Positions 8,485 to 15,789 of a DNA stretch of 39,236 nucleotides are shown one piece after another (within the stretch, counting starts at the first letter, position 1; each line of letters starts with the position of its first letter). The notes below the pieces were generated by a model. The model ran no database searches. It saw nothing but the letters and a program-made list of their open reading frames with translations, and was not told the origin of the DNA. The position numbers and the translations under genes are program-made. Source of the stretch: Helicobacter sp. (lineage in GTDB: Bacteria > Campylobacterota > Campylobacteria > Campylobacterales > Helicobacteraceae); the NCBI RefSeq assembly GCF_014799995.1, contig NZ_JAAVGY010000059.1, positions 1 through 39,236 on the forward strand, given 5' to 3'.

Positions 8485-8995
8485 AGTTTGGAATATTAAT
8501 CGTACGTCCGCCATAAACGCCCTCATCTGCTTTTGTATGGCAAGCCGCACAACGAGCAATATTTCCAACCTCTTTTTGTGTTACCATCCATTCCTTAAGC
8601 TTCCTATGCTTTTTTTGGTGGTATGGAATCTGTGAAATAGAGGTATATAAAACTCCCGACTGCATAGACTTTGTGAGCTTCGCACTGCGGCGATACTGCG
8701 TTGCTTTCTCGCTTGCATTGTCCAATAAATATTGTGTGATTTCTTCAATTTCTTCTTTCTCTAGGCTCGCGTCTGTGCCATAATGTGAGCTTAAATTCTC
8801 CATAATATATTGCCACGAAGCACTTGGCAAAAGACCCGGCTGATAACCAAAATGACAGCTTGCACACTCTTTCTTGTAGGTTTCATTATCTACGGCTTTG
8901 ACTTCCGGAGCTTTTCCGAATCCTTTCGCATAGGCAGAAAAGCCACAAACCATACAGAGTAAAAGAACGCTCGTGAGTTTTGATAAATTTTTCAT
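8465..8995 (-). CDS. diheme cytochrome c (DHC family)
   Basis: A 176-residue exported protein. Residues 1-23 are a Sec signal peptide ending in AYA. Two haem c motifs follow: CASCH at 44-48 and CAACH at 149-153. The segment YQPGLLPSASWQYIMENLSSHYGTDASL between them is the hallmark of the DHC family known from the Rhodobacter SHP gene cluster. The family is known to pass electrons to the SHP oxygen-binding cytochrome, whose homologue is encoded 15 bases upstream. The same domain is repeated as the C-terminal part of the next gene, which suggests duplication and fusion. Confidence 0.88.
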   Translation of the reverse strand: MKNLSKLTSVLLLCMVCGFSAYAKGFGKAPEVKAVDNETYKKECASCHFGYQPGLLPSASWQYIMENLSSHYGTDASLEKEEIEEITQYLLDNASEKATQYRRSAKLTKSMQSGVLYTSISQIPYHQKKHRKLKEWMVTQKEVGNIARCAACHTKADEGVYGGRTINIPNYGIWRD

Positions 8996-9010
8996 CGTTT
9001 TCCTTTTTGT

Positions 9011-9451
9011 TTATTGCAAGATGAGATAATAGAGCACATCGCCTTTTTCTTGTGCTGTTCCCTCACGCAAAAAGACATCTTTGAAGTTTCTTTTCAACCA
9101 CTTTTTCACCTCTTTAACATCACTTAGACGCGTAGGATTCACGCTTGGAGCTAGAGGCTCTAGGGTTTTGTTTGTGAAGATATTGGTTGCTTGAGTTTTC
9201 AAGTCTTGATTGTGGCAACTTTGACAAGAAAGTATCGTGTCGTTTTTGCCTTTGTTTTTGGTAGCAAAAATTCTTTCGCCATTTTTCGCGTTAAAATCAA
9301 CAAAATTAGGATTCTCTGCCTTTGCTTCGCTCTTTAACTCCTTGATGTAGTCTTGCATTGCGAGATTAAATTCCCCTGCAAAACTAATGCTTCCTGCTAA
9401 AAGAATACCGCTACAAATCTTTACAATCTGCTTTGTATTTTGTTTGCTCAT
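9011..9451 (-). CDS. SHP-type monohaem cytochrome c (DUF1924)
   Basis: A 146-residue periplasmic cytochrome with a signal peptide (cut after about residue 25, SFA-GEF) and one haem c motif, CQSCH at 76-80. The NGERIFATK segment, the LEPLAPSVNPTRLSDVKEVKKWLKRNFKDV region and the C-terminal GDVLYYLI helix match the DUF1924/SHP family. Sphaeroides haem protein is known as a high-spin cytochrome c that binds oxygen and other small ligands. It is the first gene of the shp-dhc-cytb set. The spacer 9452-9588 in front of it should hold its promoter. Confidence 0.82.
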   Translation of the reverse strand: MSKQNTKQIVKICSGILLAGSISFAGEFNLAMQDYIKELKSEAKAENPNFVDFNAKNGERIFATKNKGKNDTILSCQSCHNQDLKTQATNIFTNKTLEPLAPSVNPTRLSDVKEVKKWLKRNFKDVFLREGTAQEKGDVLYYLILQ

Positions 9452-9560
9452 TTTTTCTCCCTTTAATGATGAATGATTTTGGAATCATAAAGCAACAATG
9501 TGAAGAAAATGTTAATAAGAACTTGATAATTTCTTGACAATTTGAGATTTTAAGATAGGA

Positions 9561-9585
9561 GAAAAGAGCGGGCGGAGACGCCCCC
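9561..9585 (-). terminator. terminator of the TonB receptor gene
   Basis: On the minus strand GGGCG-TCTC-CGCCC (9583-9570) is followed by a T-rich tail TCTTTTC. It lies just after the receptor stop codon at 9589, so it separates the receptor gene from the shp operon. Confidence 0.6.
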
Positions 9586-9588
9586 AAG

Positions 9589-11529
9589 CTAAAAGGTATA
9601 TTTTACTTTTGCCCAAGCATTTCTACCGATTTCATAAATCCTATTGCTAATGGGATTCTCCACATTTAAACCAATGCTATTTTTGGATAAATGATAACTA
9701 TAAAGCTTATTGGTGCAATTCTCAACACCCATAGTAGCCTGCCAACCCTCATAACGCAATCCCGCATAGAGATTTAGTATCGCAAATCCGCTAGAATCTC
9801 CGAAATCTTTGCCAATCACATTTCCATATCCCACATCAGAACGCGTCTGCTTCGCATTGGCAAATAATTCGCATTTTAAAAACATTCTTTGGTTATCGTA
9901 TTTTAAAGCAACACTTCCAGAAAGCGGAGCAACTTGCGCTAAAGGCTTATCTTCGCGGGTGTTTTGTCCATAAGTATAACCAAGCATTGCCTCACAAAAG
10001 GTATCAGGCAAAAACTCATAAGCCGCCTCTGCTTCTACACCACTCAAAAAGGCATTGGTATTGAAGCTGCGCGTTTGAGCAGCAGTGTAATCTAATAAAA
10101 TATAATTCTCCACATAAGAAACAAATCCCGATAAACTTGTGCTTAATTGCTCCCCTTGATAATTCCAACCCATATCTAGTTGCGTATTGGCTTCTTTTTT
10201 CAAATCCATTCCGCCTACTTTAGAAACCTCCCAAAAGTCCGGAATCCTCTCTGCAACCCCAAGCCCAACATAAAAAGTAGAATCCCTTAAATAATGCTCA
10301 TAGCGACCAAAGGCACTTAAAGCCGTTTGTTCTTTTGTTTGGTTTAGTCTATGGGCTTTTGTCTCTACATAGTCTCCCCTCACACCCACAAAAACCCCTG
10401 ATTGCGCTCCTACATACCATTCACCTTGTGCAAAGATTCCAGCAGAATCAAAGGTATAATTTGGCTGATAGCTCTGCCGCAATGCCGCTTCCGCTTCACC
10501 TCTCGTGCTTTTCCCTGTGGAAGCGCGCGTTTGGTGCTTGTCTCTATCTATATCTCCCCCAAAATACCATTTAGAGAGTTCCAAGACTTTTTGGTATTCT
10601 GCCCTCACTCCACTATTGGTGCGCTTAGGATTACTTAGGCTATAAAGATTGCCCATTTTAGGCTTCCCATTGGTGAGCGTATAGTTATCCATAATATGGT
10701 CAATAGAATTATAATAAGCCCTTAAATCTAACAAATCCTTGTCAAAATAGTTTTGGAATCGCACAGAATAAGATTCTCTATCAAATGCGCGTCCGTCCAT
10801 TGCCCTATCTGCATACGCCGCTTCACCTTGTCCAATATCCACACTTAATTCTAAGGCACTCGTCTCACTTGGGGTAAAACTTCCAATTACCGCACCCGAG
10901 CGTCTCTGATATTCCGAATGCACGATTTCTTGTGCTCCGTCTTGATAGTCATTGCGCCGATAATCCGCATAGAGTGCCTGCACATTGCCCAGTGCATTCC
11001 CCGCACTCAAATACATATTAAAGTCCAATCTATCAAAACTTCCCACTAATGCATCTGCATTAGCATTGAAACTAGGGCTATCCAAGCGCAAAATCTCCCG
11101 CTCAAACAACACGCCTCCCGCACTCATTGCACCCCATCGCACATCTTGAGGACCTTTAAGCAAAGTAATCGTATTGTAATTTTGTGGAAAGACATAAGTG
11201 AGTGTCGTGTCCATTCTCCCACCACAGCCACCATTTAGGTTGCTCCCATTGACAAAAATCGGCAATCTCCCGCCGCCTTGCGAACGATAAAAAATCTCTG
11301 TGCCTCCCCCGCCTTTCTTTGCAACAGAAAAGTTTGGGATTTTCAAAAAGCTCTCGGCAATATCGCTAGGATTTAGCAAGGAATCCTTACCCAAAACATC
11401 GGCATAATCCACTTGTGTAGGAGCAAGCATAGAAGAGTTTGTATGCTTAATGAGAATAGAATGATGCTGCACTTCATTGCCACAAACGCCTATAGCTAAA
11501 GCACACATTCCCAAACAAATCTTTTTCAT
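9589..11529 (-). CDS. OprC-like TonB-dependent copper receptor
   Basis: A 646-residue outer-membrane receptor. A short signal peptide (MKKICLGMCALAIGVCG) is followed by a plug domain and a 22-strand-type barrel ending in aromatic Phe (VKYTF). The plug has the signature of the OprC/NosA TonB-copper family: IPNFSVAKKGGGGTEIFYR, then GGCGGRMD at 100-107, TYVFPQNYNTITLLKGPQ and AGGVLFER. OprC members import copper across the outer membrane. The mature N terminus (about residues 20-45) could carry the TonB box, but I cannot fix it. The upstream spacer 11530-11703 has 11-bp direct repeats suited to an OmpR-type regulator. Nearby zinc and cytochrome genes fit a metal/redox theme. Confidence 0.88.
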   Translation of the reverse strand: MKKICLGMCALAIGVCGNEVQHHSILIKHTNSSMLAPTQVDYADVLGKDSLLNPSDIAESFLKIPNFSVAKKGGGGTEIFYRSQGGGRLPIFVNGSNLNGGCGGRMDTTLTYVFPQNYNTITLLKGPQDVRWGAMSAGGVLFEREILRLDSPSFNANADALVGSFDRLDFNMYLSAGNALGNVQALYADYRRNDYQDGAQEIVHSEYQRRSGAVIGSFTPSETSALELSVDIGQGEAAYADRAMDGRAFDRESYSVRFQNYFDKDLLDLRAYYNSIDHIMDNYTLTNGKPKMGNLYSLSNPKRTNSGVRAEYQKVLELSKWYFGGDIDRDKHQTRASTGKSTRGEAEAALRQSYQPNYTFDSAGIFAQGEWYVGAQSGVFVGVRGDYVETKAHRLNQTKEQTALSAFGRYEHYLRDSTFYVGLGVAERIPDFWEVSKVGGMDLKKEANTQLDMGWNYQGEQLSTSLSGFVSYVENYILLDYTAAQTRSFNTNAFLSGVEAEAAYEFLPDTFCEAMLGYTYGQNTREDKPLAQVAPLSGSVALKYDNQRMFLKCELFANAKQTRSDVGYGNVIGKDFGDSSGFAILNLYAGLRYEGWQATMGVENCTNKLYSYHLSKNSIGLNVENPISNRIYEIGRNAWAKVKYTF

Positions 11530-11572
11530 AAAATAACCTTTAATAATAAAATGAGAAAACTCATTCTATCGA

Positions 11573-11600
11573 GATTCTGTTAAGATTCTGTTAAGATTCC
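11573..11600. repeat. 11-bp tandem repeat, possible response-regulator site
   Basis: GATTCTGTTAA occurs twice in a row (11573-11583, 11584-11594) and a third partial copy GATTCC follows. On the minus strand a diverged unit (TCGATAGAATG) continues towards the receptor gene. An 11-bp period is typical of OmpR/PhoB-family direct-repeat sites. It lies between the divergent receptor and dsbA-like genes and could control either. Confidence 0.4.
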
Positions 11601-11670
11601 ATATTTTGCCTTTTTTATGGGATTTTGCGAATGTTTATCGGATTTAACGCGCTAAAGTGCGGACTTTTGC

Positions 11671-11676
11671 TATAAT
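11671..11676 (+). promoter_or_regulatory. extended -10 promoter of the dsbA-like gene
   Basis: TTGC followed by TATAAT, 27 bases before the ATG at 11704, with the ribosome site AAGGAT at 11693-11698. Confidence 0.6.
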
Positions 11677-11703
11677 GCGCCAAATCAAAATATAAGGATA
11701 GGT

Positions 11704-12357
11704 ATGCAAAAGTTATTCGGATTGGTTTTGGGAACAATTTTGGGCGTATTTCTCACATTAAGCACATTAAATGCGGCATCTCTAAAAGAGGGCAAAGACT
11801 ATATTGTGCTTAAAACTCCTCTTAATGTCCCACAAAAATCTATTGTAGAGATTTTCAATATAGGCTGTCCGCATTGTGCGAAAATGGCTGGAGTTCTGCC
11901 AAAGTTATTTGCAACGATTCCACAAGAGGCGGTTTTTCTACCTTATCATATCATCACAGGGAGTGCCTTTAGTGCGCAAGCAAGTGAGGTTTTGGCCGTT
12001 GCGGTGGCAATTGATGAGGAACGCAATCTCACCTCAAAAGATATTGAATCCTATTTCAGACGCGCAAGTAATGCGTATTTTGACGCATTTTTCAAGACAA
12101 AACAACATTTCAAAGACAAAGAAGCCTTTATCACCTTTGGGTTAGACGCAATGGAGATTTCACAAACACAATTTGAAGTACGGCGCAAACAAAAAGAAGT
12201 GCAAGACAAGCTCAAAATCTGGGAAGATTCTATCGGGCAAACCGGCATACAAAGCGTGCCAAGCTTTGTAATTAACGGCAAATATTTAATCATTATGGAT
12301 AAAATCAAGGATATAGAGGATTTTATTTATAAGGTAGATTATTTGCTTGGAATTTAA
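11704..12357 (+). CDS. DsbA-like thiol:disulfide oxidoreductase
   Basis: A 217-residue periplasmic thioredoxin-fold protein with a Sec signal peptide (cut after LNA, about residue 24). The active site is CPHC at 55-58, the classical DsbA dipeptide, and the cis-proline loop is SVPSFVINGKY near the C terminus. It should introduce disulfides into exported proteins; a DsbB partner is not in the window. It is divergent from the TonB receptor and followed 92 bases later by a small exported protein. A DsbL or DsbG-like role is possible, but the Pro-His pair favours an oxidase. Confidence 0.9.
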   Translation: MQKLFGLVLGTILGVFLTLSTLNAASLKEGKDYIVLKTPLNVPQKSIVEIFNIGCPHCAKMAGVLPKLFATIPQEAVFLPYHIITGSAFSAQASEVLAVAVAIDEERNLTSKDIESYFRRASNAYFDAFFKTKQHFKDKEAFITFGLDAMEISQTQFEVRRKQKEVQDKLKIWEDSIGQTGIQSVPSFVINGKYLIIMDKIKDIEDFIYKVDYLLGI

Positions 12358-12449
12358 GTTCATAGAAATTTGAAAATATCTTGATAGTTTATTGACAAAG
12401 TGCTTTTATAATTTCAAGCGTAAAACGAAAAACCGAACAAGGAGCAACA

Positions 12450-12851
12450 ATGAAAACCTTAAAATTATTTGGAGCATTTGCAACAGCTGCGATTCTTTCT
12501 ACCTCTGCAATGGCGGGATATGACTTTGATGTACGCGGGCAAATTTCAGCCGTAGATGACAAAAACAAAACCATCACTCTCTCTAGCGCAGGCGGACAAC
12601 TTATCATCAAAGTTCTGCCCTATACAGAAATCAAAGGCGATGATTGTGGCGCATTTGGACAAGATATTTATGGAACTTTCAAAGACCTAACCGTGGGCAA
12701 ATTTGTAGAAGTGGAAGCCGTCCCTTATGGTGGATATAATGCCTATGCAGACAACAATGCGCAAGCTATCAATCCCCAAAACGGCTTACCAAAAGATATG
12801 CAGCTCACCGCCAAAGAAATTGAGTGGAAATGCCGTCCTCAAGCCTACTAA
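12450..12851 (+). CDS. small exported protein, DUF5666-like
   Basis: A 133-residue protein with a clear signal peptide (cut after AMA, about residue 22). The mature part is a small beta-rich domain: VRGQISAVDDKNKTITL, IIKVLPYTEIKG, then VGKFVEVEAVPYGG. This resembles DUF5666/OB-like domains, in which short strands follow a G-x-I-x-x-V pattern. Two cysteines (in DDCGAF and WKCRPQ) could form a disulfide made by the preceding DsbA-like protein. AAGGAG precedes the ATG. Function is unknown. Confidence 0.7.
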   Translation: MKTLKLFGAFATAAILSTSAMAGYDFDVRGQISAVDDKNKTITLSSAGGQLIIKVLPYTEIKGDDCGAFGQDIYGTFKDLTVGKFVEVEAVPYGGYNAYADNNAQAINPQNGLPKDMQLTAKEIEWKCRPQAY

Positions 12852-12962
12852 TCCTCTTGAATGGGGGAGCATTATTGCAAGATTGCATTCAAGGCTTTTG
12901 TATGCAACTCTTATCTTGTGATTGCGGGATTCCGCAAGGAATCGTAGCAATCTCGCCACTTT

Positions 12963-12999
12963 GTCATCGCGCGAGAATCGCTTACGATTCGTGGCAATC
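12963..12999 (+). repeat. dispersed palindromic repeat, degenerate copy, forward
   Basis: Begins GTCATCGCGCGAG and ends GTGGCAATC. It is a diverged copy of the GTCATTGCGAGG...GAAGCAATC unit found intact at 38766-38799. The gene-free stretch 12852-13304 consists largely of this family. Confidence 0.6.
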
Positions 13000-13035
13000 T
13001 ATAATATAAAGTCTCGCCTTAAGGATTCCATTGCA
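12994..13035. repeat. core shared with 38794-38835
   Basis: These 42 bases run from GCAATCTATAAT through TCTCGCCTTAAGGATTCCA to TTGCA and match 38794-38835 with only about five differences, without gaps. This shows that the two spacers hold the same composite element. Confidence 0.75.
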
Positions 13036-13059
13036 AAATTTACTTTTTGCAAGATGATA

Positions 13060-13089
13060 GATTGCTTCGGGCAATACCCTCGCAATGAC
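13060..13089 (-). repeat. dispersed palindromic repeat, reverse copy
   Basis: The reverse complement reads GTCATTGCGAGGGTATTGCC then CGAAGCAATC, the same unit as at 38766 but inverted. With the forward copy at 12963 it makes a large inverted pair. Confidence 0.65.
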
Positions 13090-13098
13090 TAGACGCAA

Positions 13099-13130
13099 GA
13101 TTATGCTTCGGCTTTGCCTCGCAATGACGC
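13099..13130 (-). repeat. dispersed palindromic repeat, second reverse copy
   Basis: The reverse complement reads GCGTCATTGCGAGGCAAAGC then CGAAGCATAATC. It directly follows the previous copy. Confidence 0.6.
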
Positions 13131-13296
13131 GAGGCGAGATTCTAAGCCACAAATTACCACGCACGACAAATTACATTCACAAAGACGCGGAAGATTCCAC
13201 ACCAACGAAGCCCCACAATGACAAACCGACCCCTCCATTTACAATTGCACATTCATAGATTCCCAATCATTCATTAAACTTTAAGAAAACTTCCCT

Positions 13297-13302
13297 TATA
13301 AT
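13297..13302 (+). promoter_or_regulatory. -10 promoter of the metal-resistance operon
   Basis: TATAAT sits three bases before the operator palindrome, so a bound repressor would cover the transcription start. Confidence 0.6.
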
Positions 13303-13304
13303 TC

Positions 13305-13330
13305 AATATATGAACAAATGCTCATATATT
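13305..13330. promoter_or_regulatory. 12-2-12 ArsR/SmtB operator
   Basis: The arms AATATATGAACA (13305-13316) and TGCTCATATATT (13319-13330) are inverted repeats matching at 11 of 12 positions around a 2-base spacer. This is the known layout of SmtB/CzrA-family operators, including the TGAACA core. It overlaps the predicted transcription start of the repressor gene, so the operon should be self-regulated and induced by metal. Confidence 0.85.
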
Positions 13331-13350
13331 TTTATTTCAAAGGAGATTCT

Positions 13351-13692
13351 ATGCCAGAAATAGATGAAAATCGCGCTAAATCCCTCCAAGAAACCCTAAG
13401 GAGGCTACCTAAAGAGGAGTTGCTTTATGACCTCGCAGAATTATTTAAAATCTTTGGAGATTCCTCAAGGATTCGGATTTTATCCCTCTTGCAAATAGAG
13501 AAACTTTGCGTCAGCGAAATCTCACAACTCCTAAACTTAACCCCGAGTGCGGTTTCTCATCAGCTAAGAATCCTGCGTCAAGCGCGTCTTGTGCGCTACC
13601 AAAAAATCGGCAAAGAAGTCTTTTATTCGCTAGATGATGACCATATTGAAAAGATTTTCAATCAAGGCTTAGAACATATCCAAGAAATGTAA
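13351..13692 (+). CDS. ArsR/SmtB-family zinc-type metal sensor
   Basis: A 113-residue winged-helix repressor. The recognition helix region is LTPSAVSHQLRILRQARLV. Two metal-site features are visible. Cys53 in KLCVSEIS corresponds to the alpha-3 cysteine of SmtB. The alpha-5 site D96-x-H98-x10-H109-x2-E112 has exactly the SmtB spacing (Asp, His, His, Glu), which binds Zn(II) in that family. I chose the ATG at 13351 behind AAAGGAG; the frame is open from 13318, but that start lies inside the operator. It is followed after four bases by the P-type ATPase gene, its likely target. Confidence 0.93.
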   Translation: MPEIDENRAKSLQETLRRLPKEELLYDLAELFKIFGDSSRIRILSLLQIEKLCVSEISQLLNLTPSAVSHQLRILRQARLVRYQKIGKEVFYSLDDDHIEKIFNQGLEHIQEM

Positions 13693-13696
13693 GGAA

Positions 13697-15649
13697 ATGA
13701 TGATGAATTGTTGTAATGCAGAATGTAAAACTACACAAAATCCAGAATCTCAAAGCACGCAAGAAAGCTTAGAGCAAAAACCCAGCAAAGTCCTTTTTAT
13801 CGGCTCTCTTATCCTCTATGCTTTTGCACTTTTAATAGATTTGGATATATTAGGATTCTCTTTGGATTCCACCCTTTTAACTCTTATCTTTGTTGTGTGC
13901 TATTTTGCTTTGGGGTTTGGGATTTTAAAAGAAGCTTGGAGTGGCTTAATAAACCGCGAATATTTCAACGAAAATAGCTTGATGGTGCTCGCCTCTTTGA
14001 GCGCATTTGCAATTGGTGAAAGCGCGGAAGCAGTAGCGATTCTAGTATTTTACCGAATTGGCGAAAGCTTGCAAGATTGCATTGTAGAAAAAGCCAAAAA
14101 GCAAATCCGTTCCTTAAGCGCACTCAAAATAGAAAATGCAAGAATCCTACGCAATGGAGAGCAAGTTTGCATTGCACCAAAAGAGATTCAAAAGGGCGAC
14201 ACGTTGCTTGTGCTTGCAGGAGAGAGAATCCCTGCTGATGGCGATATTATAAAAGGAGAGGGAAACATTGATAATTCCGCCCTCAATGGAGAATCTATCC
14301 CACAAACCGTTAGCGTAGGCGACAGTGTGCTCTCCGGCGGGATTAATTTAGACGGAATCCTACACATCAAAGCAACGCAAAATTACGCAAATTCTGCCTT
14401 TAGCAAGGTTTTGCAACTCATTGAGGAGGGCAATGCACAAAAAAGTCGCGAGGAAGAGTTTATCACGAAATTCGCCCGCTATTATACGCCAATTGTTACC
14501 CTTTTGGCTTTTTGTGTCGCATTCTTTCCAACGCTCTATTTTTGGGCATTAGGAGCGGATTTTATGGAGGTTTTCAAGACTTGGTCTTATCGTGGAATCA
14601 TTTTCTTAGTCGTTTCTTGTCCTTGTGCTTTAGTGATTTCAATCCCATTAACCTTTTTTGCCTCTCTTGGAAAAGCGTCCAAAATGGGAATTTTGATTAA
14701 AGGCTCAAGCTATCTTGAATCCCTCTATTCCGCGAAAGCTATTGTATTTGACAAAACCGGCACACTCACCAAAGGCGCATTGGCACTCAAAGAAATCCAA
14801 GCCTATGCACAATACGATAAAGACTTCATCTTAAGAGCTGCCCAAATGTTAGAATCGCATTCTAATCACCCCATTGCAAAAGCCATTCTAAACTTTGCGA
14901 TTCCACAAAGCAATCAAGACAAACTTGAAAACCTCAAGGAACACGCGGGTGGTGGAATCACTGCTAGCATAAATGACAAGAGATTCGCACTTGGTAATGC
15001 GCGCTTCATAGAATCCCAAACCAAGCACACACTACAAGAAAAACAAAGCGCAAAATGCCAAGTCTTCTTAAGCCTTGAAAATGAAGTGATTGGCTCAATT
15101 ATCCTTGAAGACGCAATCAAAGACGAAGCAAAAGAAGCATTGGCAAAACTTAATGTGCGTGGAATGCAGCAGATTATGCTAAGCGGCGACAAGCAAAGCG
15201 TGGCACAAGAAGTCGCCCAAAGTGTGGGTATCAATGAATATTATGCGGACTTGCTCCCCAATGAAAAAGTTGCGCACCTAAAAGAGATTCTAAACAAACA
15301 AAAGCAAAAGGGGCAAAAGGTCATCTTTGTAGGCGATGGAATCAATGACGCACCCTCTCTCGCCCTTAGTGATATTGGAATCGCAATGGGCAAAGTCGGT
15401 AGCGATGTGGCATTAGAGGGCGCAGATGTCGTGATTATGGACGATGATTTGAACAAGATTCCACAAGCCCTTGAGATTGCGGACAAAACGCGAAAGATTC
15501 TGTGGGAAAATATCTTCTTTGCACTAGGTACAAAAGTCGCCATTATGGTTTTTGGTGTGTTAGGAATCGCTAATTTGTGGCTTGCGCTCTTTGGCGATGT
15601 GGGCGTGGCACTCCTTGCGCTACTCAATGCCCAACGCACAATGCGTTAG
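13697..15649 (+). CDS. P1B-type Zn/Cd/Pb-exporting ATPase
   Basis: A 650-residue heavy-metal ATPase of the ZntA/CadA type that exports divalent metal from the cytoplasm. Visible are the actuator motif NGESIPQ (about 197-203), the membrane CPC motif at 308-310, phosphorylation site DKTGTLTKG (Asp352), SNHPIAKA with the HP motif, and hinge GDGINDAPS. The last helices carry the P1B-2 pattern with a conserved Lys (GTKVAIM) and FGDVGVALLALLNAQR, which favours Zn/Cd/Pb over Cu. The usual N-terminal HMA domain is absent; a Cys-rich stub (C5, C6, C10) replaces it. The alternative ATGs at 13700 and 13703 are equally plausible starts. Confidence 0.93.
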   Translation: MMMNCCNAECKTTQNPESQSTQESLEQKPSKVLFIGSLILYAFALLIDLDILGFSLDSTLLTLIFVVCYFALGFGILKEAWSGLINREYFNENSLMVLASLSAFAIGESAEAVAILVFYRIGESLQDCIVEKAKKQIRSLSALKIENARILRNGEQVCIAPKEIQKGDTLLVLAGERIPADGDIIKGEGNIDNSALNGESIPQTVSVGDSVLSGGINLDGILHIKATQNYANSAFSKVLQLIEEGNAQKSREEEFITKFARYYTPIVTLLAFCVAFFPTLYFWALGADFMEVFKTWSYRGIIFLVVSCPCALVISIPLTFFASLGKASKMGILIKGSSYLESLYSAKAIVFDKTGTLTKGALALKEIQAYAQYDKDFILRAAQMLESHSNHPIAKAILNFAIPQSNQDKLENLKEHAGGGITASINDKRFALGNARFIESQTKHTLQEKQSAKCQVFLSLENEVIGSIILEDAIKDEAKEALAKLNVRGMQQIMLSGDKQSVAQEVAQSVGINEYYADLLPNEKVAHLKEILNKQKQKGQKVIFVGDGINDAPSLALSDIGIAMGKVGSDVALEGADVVIMDDDLNKIPQALEIADKTRKILWENIFFALGTKVAIMVFGVLGIANLWLALFGDVGVALLALLNAQRTMR

Positions 15650-15789
15650 GCTTCGCGTTGGGTGAGCAGGCTATATTATTAAAGCTAGCATTACTTATGC
15701 AGCTAGGATTGAAATTTGTCAGTGCGCAATGTCTGCGTGATTCTACAATCTTGACAAACACCACGAGCGCAGCAAAATAACCCAAACCT

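Noticed and set aside
8485..8568. Longer N terminus of the cytochrome b fusion
   Set aside because: It would overlap the diheme cytochrome gene by over 100 bases and add a sequence that is merely the other frame of that gene.
12982..13164. 60-residue minus-strand frame in the spacer before the metal operon
   Set aside because: It lies wholly within the dispersed palindromic repeats and has no ribosome site.
13318..13350. Earlier ATG for the SmtB-like gene
   Set aside because: It lies inside the operator, downstream of the -10 by too little to leave a leader, and lacks the ribosome site that precedes 13351.
15241..15639. 132-residue minus-strand frame
   Set aside because: It is antisense to the conserved GDGINDAPS region of the ATPase and is a shadow of it.
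15630..15662. Inverted repeat CCCAACGC...GCGTTGGG around the ATPase stop codon
   Set aside because: It has no T-tract and a competing inner stem, so I could not support it as a terminator.
15650..15789. Short frame after the ATPase gene
   Set aside because: It overlaps the ATPase 3' end in another frame and has no ribosome site or recognisable content.
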